A stretch of DNA of 64,000 nt from Chitinophaga pinensis DSM 2588 (GTDB lineage Bacteria; Bacteroidota; Bacteroidia; Chitinophagales; Chitinophagaceae). Under the pieces are notes generated by a model. The model did no database searches, was not told where the DNA came from, and saw only the letters and a program-made list of their open reading frames with translations. The translations under genes and the position numbers were made by a program. This document shows positions 57,894-64,000 of the stretch, in pieces. Location of the stretch: positions 6,256,001-6,320,000 of the forward strand of contig NC_013132.1 of the NCBI RefSeq assembly GCF_000024005.1, written 5' to 3'. The first letter of the stretch is position 1. Each line of letters opens with the position of its first letter.

Positions 57894-59049
57894 TCTTTTT
57901 CTTTTCCATCCATCCTACCAGGAGAATTACCAGGAAAGCAATTGCTACTGACCTGAGCAGCCCCGTCATGCCTTCACTCAACCACGCGGGAAAATGAAAG
58001 CCGGCCAGCATCAGCAGTGAATACAGCAGGTATGGTATCAGGTAACAGGTCAGCGTACTGGTGCCAGCCGGACGTATGGCCTTGAACCAGTTCATCTTTC
58101 CTTTGATATCGACCAGCCATATCATCGCTGTAAATACCAGTATACTGATTCCACTGCATATGAATACCCAGGCGGGTGTGGAACGTATTTTAGAGATCCC
58201 TTCTGTGTAGGGACGCAATACGAAACCGGCAATAATCGCCAATATGCCCAATCCGAGGAAAACGGGCAGCACAGCGCCTTGTTTACCTTTCTTGTCGAGT
58301 AGCGTATACAGGGAAGAGATCACCGCACCAGCCACAATCAGGGATACCGAAGAAGCATCGCCTATTATCGGTATATCGACATGTAATATGCCTGCGTGCG
58401 TCAGTATATTAATCAGCAGAAAAAGGCCCAGAATAGCCGTAATCGCTGCAAACCGGCCTTTTACCACAAGGTAAAGCGTAGCGGAAACCAAATATGCCCA
58501 TCCGATGATACCCAGGATACCCCACCAGGATGGCTGCATCCAGTGAGGATCTTCTGCAGAACCCCCTTTATAGAGGGCCGCCAATAGCCCTAAAAGGACA
58601 ATACCTGCCCCGGTAAGGGTATATTTACGAGCTGCCTTCATATCTGGCGGATAATCGAGCCATACAAGGAAAAAGCCGATGGTGATCAGCAGTTCCCACA
58701 AAGCGTAAGGAATGACTGCGGCGGCACTGTAACTTTCGAGATTTACATGAAAGAATCCCATGACGATCATGGCCAGGGACCTTAACAGGATGTGTGATTC
58801 GATACTGAAGAAAGAGTCCTGTTTGCTGATACGTTTACCGATCGCAAATGGAATGGAGAGGCCGACAATGAACAGGAAAGCCGGGAATACGGTATCGGCG
58901 AAGCCCATACCATCATCCTGGGCTTTAACATGGTCGATCCACTCAGGGATGTTTTTCACACCGCTTACATCGTTGACAAAGATCATGGTAAGCATGGTAA
59001 GGGCGCGGAATGCGTCGATTGACAAAAGGCGTTGGGAGGGTTTAAGCAT
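57877..59049 (-). CDS. DUF5009/HGSNAT-like membrane acyltransferase
   Basis: ATG at 59049 gives 390 residues starting MLKPSQRLLSIDAFRALTMLTMIFVNDVSG, and has about ten helices. The R-x-x-x-I-D-x-x-R-G/A-L beginning and FADTVFPAFLFIVGLSIPFAIGKR are signatures of the YeiB/HGSNAT (heparan-alpha-glucosaminide acetyltransferase)-like group. It may acetylate a sugar across the membrane. It directly follows the trehalase gene (start 1 bp from its stop), so both form an operon. Confidence 0.88.
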   Translation of the reverse strand: MLKPSQRLLSIDAFRALTMLTMIFVNDVSGVKNIPEWIDHVKAQDDGMGFADTVFPAFLFIVGLSIPFAIGKRISKQDSFFSIESHILLRSLAMIVMGFFHVNLESYSAAAVIPYALWELLITIGFFLVWLDYPPDMKAARKYTLTGAGIVLLGLLAALYKGGSAEDPHWMQPSWWGILGIIGWAYLVSATLYLVVKGRFAAITAILGLFLLINILTHAGILHVDIPIIGDASSVSLIVAGAVISSLYTLLDKKGKQGAVLPVFLGLGILAIIAGFVLRPYTEGISKIRSTPAWVFICSGISILVFTAMIWLVDIKGKMNWFKAIRPAGTSTLTCYLIPYLLYSLLMLAGFHFPAWLSEGMTGLLRSVAIAFLVILLVGWMEKKKIRLKI

Positions 59050-59050
59050 G

Positions 59051-60664
59051 CTATAAGGTATCAATATTTTTTCCGTTATTCAATAGTCCCTGCTGTTGCA
59101 TATGCAATATTTTCAACAGCACCCCGTTTGTCCATCCGAATCCATCCTGGTTGGGATATTCGCCCCCTCCTCCTGTCAGCGAGGTATCTTTTACATTATA
59201 CTTTTCAAGTAGTTTACCAGTCTGTTTAAATACCCTGATATTCTGACGGGACCAGCGATCTGCAATTTCTGAGGCCAGGGTTGTTTTATCATAATTGAGT
59301 AGTCCATTGATAGCCATCCATTGCAGCGGCGCCCAGCCATTAGGTGCGTCCCATTGCTCGCCGGTTTCGAAAGGTGTGGAGACCAGTCCGCCGGGATACA
59401 GAAATTCTTTCTGCAACACCAGGGTCATACTATCCGCCTGACCTGCTCTGGCAATACCAAAAAAGAAGGGGTACATGCCACCCAGGCTTAGTACAGATGT
59501 TCTCTTTTCTTTCTTAAAATCATAATCCCGGAAGAAACCTGTTTTCGGATCCCAGCAGTAACGGAGAATGGCGTCTCTGCGGGTAGCGGCAGCGGATTCG
59601 TATTGCAGGGCTTTCAGCGTATTGCCTTTCATGTTATAGGCATCGGCAAGGGTCTGCTCCAGGTTATACAGGAGGCAGTTCAGATCAACGGGGATGATAT
59701 CTGTAATATGGATGGTTTCCAGTGATTTTCCGTCTTCAAACCAGCGACAGCTATAATCCCAGCCCGATTCTGCCCCGGTCCGGAGTTCGCGGTACACGGC
59801 ATCATGTAAAGGCGACTTTTTAGCGGTCAGGATATCTTCCCGCCAGGATTCTTCTCTTGGCCAGGTTCCCCGGTCCCAGTAACGGTTTAGCGTCGTACCA
59901 TCCTTCAGCGTAATCAGGTGTTCTGCAGTATGTTGTCCTTCAGTAGGTTTTTTCATCCAGAAGTGATACTCCTTTTCAAGGACGTCGAGATAAGTGGTCA
60001 GGATCTCCTGTTTATGGTCTTCTTTTGCCGATACCAGCAATTGTACCATGAGTGCGAAGTAAGGCGGTTGAGAGCGGGTAAGGTAATAGGTGCGGTTGCC
60101 GTTGGGAATGAAGCCGTATGTGCGGATAAGGTAAGCGAAGTTTTTAATCATATGCTCTATGAGATCGATCCGGCCGCTTTCTTTCAGTCCTAACATGGTA
60201 AAATAGCTGTCCCAGTAGTAGACCTCACGGAAACGTCCCCCCGGCACCACATAAGGATCTGGCAGCGGTATCAGGGAACCCCAGGTATTAGCGGTATCCG
60301 GTAAACGTTTTAAGACATTCCACAAGGATTCGATATGAGCGATCACGTCCTGGGCGGTATCCGTTACATAAGCGGAGGTTGCGGCAGCCGGTACGTAAAA
60401 ATGATTGTGTACGAACGTCGACAGGTCAAACCCAACGGCAGTACGTTCTTTTGCATAAGATTGCAGTACGCTGGCCGGCGAAGCTTTTGGCGCACAGTCT
60501 GCGAATGTTTTACTGTCCGGGAAGATACGCGCTGTCTGTACCTCTTCAAATAATCCGGGGAATTCCTGACGTGGGGAACGTTCTTTTACAAGTGGCTGCT
60601 CCTGGTGCTTACAGGCCATAAAACTGGCTATAGCCCCGGTGATGAGCAAAAGTTTTCCATTCAT
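59051..60664 (-). CDS. Trehalase (GH37), probable lipoprotein
   Basis: A 537-residue protein with lipoprotein-type signal (ITGAIASFMACKHQ, Cys at residue 18). The two trehalase signatures are PGGRFREVYYWDSYFTM (about residues 140-156) and QWDAPNGWAPLQW (about 445-457); residues in NWRFSSRW-like helices and the C-terminal GGGGEYPNQDGFGWTNGV also match. It cleaves trehalose to glucose in the periplasm or on the surface. The next gene is the acyltransferase-like gene at 57877; an operon is likely. Confidence 0.93.
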   Translation of the reverse strand: MNGKLLLITGAIASFMACKHQEQPLVKERSPRQEFPGLFEEVQTARIFPDSKTFADCAPKASPASVLQSYAKERTAVGFDLSTFVHNHFYVPAAATSAYVTDTAQDVIAHIESLWNVLKRLPDTANTWGSLIPLPDPYVVPGGRFREVYYWDSYFTMLGLKESGRIDLIEHMIKNFAYLIRTYGFIPNGNRTYYLTRSQPPYFALMVQLLVSAKEDHKQEILTTYLDVLEKEYHFWMKKPTEGQHTAEHLITLKDGTTLNRYWDRGTWPREESWREDILTAKKSPLHDAVYRELRTGAESGWDYSCRWFEDGKSLETIHITDIIPVDLNCLLYNLEQTLADAYNMKGNTLKALQYESAAATRRDAILRYCWDPKTGFFRDYDFKKEKRTSVLSLGGMYPFFFGIARAGQADSMTLVLQKEFLYPGGLVSTPFETGEQWDAPNGWAPLQWMAINGLLNYDKTTLASEIADRWSRQNIRVFKQTGKLLEKYNVKDTSLTGGGGEYPNQDGFGWTNGVLLKILHMQQQGLLNNGKNIDTL

Positions 60665-60698
60665 ATTTACGTGGTTTCTATATTAAAGGCTACCCTGG

Positions 60699-60965
60699 TT
60701 ACCGGTTGACGCGGTTCAGCAGTATAGCGAAAGATCGCATGTATTCTCGCGTTGTATTGACATCACTTTCCGCACCAACAAGTAATTGCCTGAGATCTTC
60801 CATCTGTCGCATCAATTCTGCTGAGATGTTATACTTTTTCAGGATAGTAATGGCTTCATCTACCTGTGGCATTGCATAGCTGTGAATCCTGAAGGTGTAA
60901 GGCGGGTCAAGGAAATAAGATTTGATCTCTGCGAGTCGTATGATATCCGGATTACTTATTTTCAT
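60699..60965 (-). CDS. Hypothetical helical protein (88 aa)
   Basis: ATG at 60965 gives 88 residues starting MKISNPDIIRLAEIKSYFLD; the protein is helical, with VDEAITILKKYNISAELMRQMEDL and VNTTREYMRSFAILLNRVN. I recognise no family. It lies 34 bp before the trehalase gene in the same direction and is divergent from the DNA glycosylase gene. A longer start at 60995 would add an unlikely N-terminus. Confidence 0.6.
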   Translation of the reverse strand: MKISNPDIIRLAEIKSYFLDPPYTFRIHSYAMPQVDEAITILKKYNISAELMRQMEDLRQLLVGAESDVNTTREYMRSFAILLNRVNR

Positions 60966-61059
60966 AATTACACTTTTCAAGCAAACAAAGTGCAAAGTTA
61001 CGCTATTACGAGGGGATAGCGATAAATTTATCCCTTTTCTACCCTAACGGGACAATCCG

Positions 61060-61067
61060 TACTTTTG
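61060..61067 (+). promoter_or_regulatory. -7 box of the DNA glycosylase gene
   Basis: TACTTTTG matches TAnnTTTG and is 23 bp before the ATG at 61091. Confidence 0.5.
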
Positions 61068-61090
61068 CCGCAGCCGAAAATTTACAGATA

Positions 61091-62185
61091 ATGAGTTTGC
61101 TGAAAGATCTCTACTCCCCTGCCTTTTACGACGGATTGGCCAATATACTGGTAAAAACGATTCCTGCATTCAATAAACAAAAATTCATCCAACGGATCTA
61201 CCAGCCAGGTTTTCAAGAAAAAGAGCTGAAAGAGCGGATGAAACACACCACGGAGGTATTACATGAGTTTCTGCCTGCTGACTACAAAAAGGCGGTCCCA
61301 TTGATCAAAGACAGTATCGACGCGCTCAGAAAGGCGGGTTATGGAGAGGCGCTGGAATTTATCTTCTTTCCGGATTATCTGGCTACTTACGGACTGGAAC
61401 ACTACGATATATCCGTAAAAGCCCTTGAGTTTGTGACACAGTTTATTACCTGCGAATTTGCGGTAAGGCCGTTTCTGATTAAATATGGCGACAAAATGAT
61501 GCAACAGATGCAGACCTGGTCTTCGCATAAAAACGCCAAAGTACGCAGATTGTCCACAGAGGGCTGTCGTCCCCGACTTCCCTGGGCAATAGCAGTACCA
61601 TTCCTGAAGAAAGATCCGTCTTCCATACTTCCTATCCTGGAAAACCTGAAACAGGATCCTTCCGAGTCCGTAAGACGTAGCGTGGCCAACAACCTCAATG
61701 ACATTGCCAAGGACCATCCGCGTCTGGTCATTGCCATCGCTTCCAAATGGAAGGGGCTTGGTAAAGAAACAGCTGCCATTATTAAACATGGCAGCCGTAC
61801 CCTGCTCAAACAGGGACATAAAGAAATCCTGGCTCATTATGGCCTGGAAAGCGTGCATGTTGCCTTCAGCAACTTCAAAGTACTGACTCCGAAAGTGAAA
61901 ACCGGCGATAGTCTGGCATTCTCGTTTACCGTCAGGAATAAAGATGCGCAGGCACAGACCATCCGGCTGGAATATGGCATTTATTACCTGAAACAGAATG
62001 GTACTTTATCTAAAAAGGTGTTCAAGATCAGTGAAAAGGCCTATAAACCGGGAGTGCAGGTCGAAATTATACGTAAACAGTCCTTCCGGCTGATCACAAC
62101 ACGGGTATTCTACCCCGGCAAACACCAGCTTTCTATCATCATCAACGGAGAAGAACAACCCGCCAGAAGCTTTGAGCTGATCTAG
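61091..62185 (+). CDS. AlkC/AlkD-like DNA glycosylase with C-terminal Ig-like domain
   Basis: A 364-residue protein. Residues about 1-260 are HEAT-like helical repeats: FIQRIYQPGFQEKELKERMKH, WSSHKNAKVRRLSTEGCRPRLPWAIAV, LKQDPSESVRRSVANNLNDIAKDHP. Residues about 265-364 are a beta-sandwich (LTPKVKTGDSLAFSFTVRN, YPGKHQLSIIINGEEQ), as in AlkC, which carries an Ig-like domain to approach N3-methyladenine. It probably excises alkylated purines without flipping. It is followed 143 bp on by a DUF899 gene. Confidence 0.9.
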   Translation: MSLLKDLYSPAFYDGLANILVKTIPAFNKQKFIQRIYQPGFQEKELKERMKHTTEVLHEFLPADYKKAVPLIKDSIDALRKAGYGEALEFIFFPDYLATYGLEHYDISVKALEFVTQFITCEFAVRPFLIKYGDKMMQQMQTWSSHKNAKVRRLSTEGCRPRLPWAIAVPFLKKDPSSILPILENLKQDPSESVRRSVANNLNDIAKDHPRLVIAIASKWKGLGKETAAIIKHGSRTLLKQGHKEILAHYGLESVHVAFSNFKVLTPKVKTGDSLAFSFTVRNKDAQAQTIRLEYGIYYLKQNGTLSKKVFKISEKAYKPGVQVEIIRKQSFRLITTRVFYPGKHQLSIIINGEEQPARSFELI

Positions 62186-62328
62186 TGCAGCATCAGATGT
62201 CTGGCAAAGCTTTCTTGTACCTGCATAATGGCCAAATATGTCCGGAATACCCCCCGATTTTGGCAATTATGCACTGCAGATTATTCCCCTTAGCGGCAGA
62301 CATTTGTAGTACACTAAACCTCAAAGAC

Positions 62329-63102
62329 ATGAAAGCGTCCAATACTGATCAGGCCCTTGAGCTGGAACACCCTGTAGTCAATGAAACAGAATGGATAAGC
62401 GCCCGTAAGGAACTTTTGAAAAAGGAAAAGGAATTAACCCATCTGCGTGATGAAATAAGCAGACTACGCCGTGAGTTGCCCTGGCAGAAAGTAGAAAAAA
62501 ACTACATTTTTGAAGGTCCGGATGGCCCGGTGTCATTATCTGACCTCTTTGAAGAAAAAAGCCAGCTGATCGTACAGCATTTCATGCTGGGGCCAGGATG
62601 GAAGGAAGGTTGTGTCGGTTGTTCCTTTATGGCGGACAATGTAGACAGCGGACTGGTGCACCTGGTAAATCATGATGTGGCTTATGTGGCTATCTCCCGC
62701 GCTCCCTACAACGAGATTGTTCCATTTAAACAACGAATGGGCTGGTCTTTCAAATGGGTGTCTTCCAACAAGAACGACTTTAATTTCGACTATAATGTGT
62801 CCGCGACAGAAGAAGAGATCGCAAAAAACGAAATGACATACAATTTCGAACGGGTACCTGTATCGGAAAAGGAGTTGCCTGGTATGAGCGTATTCTATAA
62901 AGATGAAAACGGAGACATCTACCATACTTATTCTACTTATGCCCGTGGCGCTGAAACAGTGCTCAATACCTATAATCTGCTCGATATAACGCCTAAAGGA
63001 CGCAATGAGCGGGATGGCGAAGGTAATCTGACTGACTGGGTAAGACACCACGATAAATATCAAAACAAGATGCCGGAAGCACATAGTTGCTGTAGTCATT
63101 AA
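62329..63102 (+). CDS. DUF899 family thioredoxin-like protein
   Basis: ATG at 62329 gives 257 residues. It starts with a helix (NETEWISARKELLKKEKELTHLRDEISRLRRELPW), then the DUF899 thioredoxin fold: YIFEGPDGPVSLSDLF, LIVQHFMLGPGWKEGCVGCSFMAD (Cys-x2-Cys) and MGWSFKWVSSNKNDFNFDYN. The open frame before it (from 62185) is only intergenic sequence. The function is unknown; the family may handle a redox-active ligand. The following gene encodes a small Cys-containing membrane protein after 11 bp. Confidence 0.88.
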   Translation: MKASNTDQALELEHPVVNETEWISARKELLKKEKELTHLRDEISRLRRELPWQKVEKNYIFEGPDGPVSLSDLFEEKSQLIVQHFMLGPGWKEGCVGCSFMADNVDSGLVHLVNHDVAYVAISRAPYNEIVPFKQRMGWSFKWVSSNKNDFNFDYNVSATEEEIAKNEMTYNFERVPVSEKELPGMSVFYKDENGDIYHTYSTYARGAETVLNTYNLLDITPKGRNERDGEGNLTDWVRHHDKYQNKMPEAHSCCSH

Positions 63103-63113
63103 ACTTTGATATC

Positions 63114-63542
63114 ATGCGTGCATTTCATTGTTGCGGGGAACATACCTCTTCGGATGTTCCCTGCACTATACAACAGGACCACGGAGGAGATAAAATGCCT
63201 GTAAAAACAACGCCTCCACAAAATATCTTCAAAAGAGGGATCCGGTTCATTAAACCCCTGTTACCAGCCTTTCTGCTTGCGATCATCCCTAAATGCCCAT
63301 TTTGTCTGGCCGCTTATGTGGCGCTGGGTACGGGTGTTGGTCTGTCGGTAACCAGCGCCCGCTGGCTGCATATCACCCTGCTAGGCGCAGCGATCATACC
63401 ATTGTCCCTGTTTGCTGCCATCAGGATTGGCAATTATCTCTATAAAGACCACCTGGCTGCTTCCATACTACGGCAACAGCAGCTATTGTTTATCAGCCTG
63501 TTGGGCATGTTAATCGGCTGTAGTTTATTATGGCTGTTCTGA
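63114..63542 (+). CDS. Small membrane protein with CPFC motif (142 aa)
   Basis: A 142-residue protein starting at 63114 (an alternative start is ATG at 63195). The first 27 residues are rich in Cys and His (RAFHCCGEHTSSDVPC). Two or three helices follow: LLPAFLLAIIPKCPFCLAAYVALG with Cys-x2-Cys in the first, WLHITLLGAAIIPLSLFAAI, and FISLLGMLIGCSLLWLF. I recognise no named family, though it reminds one of MerC-like small metal transporters. It is 11 bp after the DUF899 gene. Confidence 0.6.
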   Translation: MRAFHCCGEHTSSDVPCTIQQDHGGDKMPVKTTPPQNIFKRGIRFIKPLLPAFLLAIIPKCPFCLAAYVALGTGVGLSVTSARWLHITLLGAAIIPLSLFAAIRIGNYLYKDHLAASILRQQQLLFISLLGMLIGCSLLWLF

Positions 63543-63556
63543 GTCAGGGATTTTGC

Positions 63557-63564
63557 TACCTTTG
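63557..63564 (+). promoter_or_regulatory. -7 box before the right-edge gene
   Basis: TACCTTTG matches TAnnTTTG and is 22 bp before the ATG at 63587. Confidence 0.5.
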
Positions 63565-63586
63565 GGCAACTGAGCCCTGATATTTG

Positions 63587-64000
63587 ATGAAATACCTATA
63601 CCTTTTTATACTAGTCGTGTTGTTGTGCAATTGCCGTACCGCACAATCTTCCCGCTCCTCCGCTACTTCTTCCGATACATTGGTACGTATTACGGCCTGG
63701 GGGTACCCTGATGGTGACTTCGCGGAAGCCAGGTATGAACTGTCGAGAAAATGGGGATTCTACTATGACCCGGTAGGCAACTGCACCCTGGACCAGGCAG
63801 CCATTGATTCATTGACACGGTTAAACGAAATTGCTACCCGTCCACTCATTAAAAAATACGGCAAAAACTGGGCAGTCAAATTCAACCGGGAGATGTGTAT
63901 CATGGGCGCCAGTCCACAAACAATGTATATACTCTCCATACTTAGTTTGATGGAAACCTGGGATGTAACGAAGGCATTCGGGGCACGGGGCGATACTGTC
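63587..64000 (+). CDS. Exported or lipoprotein-like protein, N-terminal part
   Basis: 138 residues are visible before the right edge. The start MKYLYLFILVVLLCNCRT is a lipoprotein-type signal sequence (Cys at 16), then a Ser/Thr-rich linker and VRITAWGYPDGDF, ARYELSRKWGFYYDPVGNC and FNREMCIMGASPQTMYILS. I do not recognise the domain. It is probably a surface or periplasmic protein, with a promoter box just upstream. Confidence 0.7.
   Translation, partial: MKYLYLFILVVLLCNCRTAQSSRSSATSSDTLVRITAWGYPDGDFAEARYELSRKWGFYYDPVGNCTLDQAAIDSLTRLNEIATRPLIKKYGKNWAVKFNREMCIMGASPQTMYILSILSLMETWDVTKAFGARGDTV

Noticed and set aside
1..64000. CRISPR arrays, transposases, integrases, rRNA and tRNA genes
   Set aside because: No evenly spaced direct repeats with spacers, no DDE or recombinase motifs and no conserved RNA segments were seen by eye; the heptameric arrays lack spacers.

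Overview
The window looks like chromosomal DNA of a Bacteroidota bacterium, most probably a Chitinophaga-like member of the Chitinophagaceae. The evidence is TAnnTTTG-type -7 promoter boxes, little use of Shine-Dalgarno sequences, a TonB plug-domain protein with macroglobulin-like repeats, DUF4142 and SPW-repeat proteins, LytTR signalling, and many acidic stress-type small proteins. I saw no rRNA, tRNA, CRISPR array, transposase or phage gene. The genus is an inference from gene content.

Layout. 1-393: 5' part of a YeiH-type exporter. 668-3665: a TetR regulator, an SDR and a 14-helix drug exporter, each preceded by the same palindrome. 3745-6103: methyltransferase, SDR and small proteins. 6431-10912: an electrophile/quinone detoxification cluster (two pirins, nitroreductase, ring-cleaving dioxygenase, GNAT, MhqD-like hydrolase). 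11182-16626: Crp-type regulator, plug-domain protein, YbjJ-like transporter and HAD phosphatase, with heptameric AATTAGG/AATTAAG repeats and a tandem duplication between them. 16813-19832: small stress-associated genes (DUF4142, SPW, DUF6766, LLM flavoenzyme).

19874-26068 is a tightly overlapping eight-gene operon: FAD oxidoreductase, methyltransferase, type III polyketide synthase, enoyl-reductase-like SDR, FabZ-like dehydratase, beta-ketoacyl synthase, acyl carrier protein and phosphopantetheinyl transferase. It reads as a self-contained acyl-chain builder feeding a type III PKS with tailoring enzymes, which would make an alkylated phenolic or pyrone lipid. It is the most interesting system in the window.

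26204-43268 is a stress and envelope island: bestrophin, Mn catalase, acidic proteins, a carbamoyltransferase/glycosyltransferase/heptose cluster, Zn alcohol dehydrogenase, a truncated MmgE/PrpD gene, a Rieske-FAD oxidoreductase, a CinA-like protein and a tiny membrane protein. Several of these genes, together with an acidic-protein gene at 5.5 kb, the DUF4142 gene at 17.1 kb and cbpA at 51.3 kb, have a TGG-N9-TTG element shortly before the start. It resembles a sigma-54 -24/-12 promoter and suggests a dispersed regulon.

43532-64000: MFS transporter, single-domain response regulator, a second Sfp-type PPTase, a diadenylate-cyclase-like sensor protein, a TPR histidine kinase/LytTR pair, cbpA-cbpM, a sorbosone dehydrogenase-like protein, an SGNH hydrolase, AlkB, NDH-2, a DUF5009 acyltransferase, trehalase, an AlkC/AlkD-like glycosylase, a DUF899 protein and a partial lipoprotein at the right edge.
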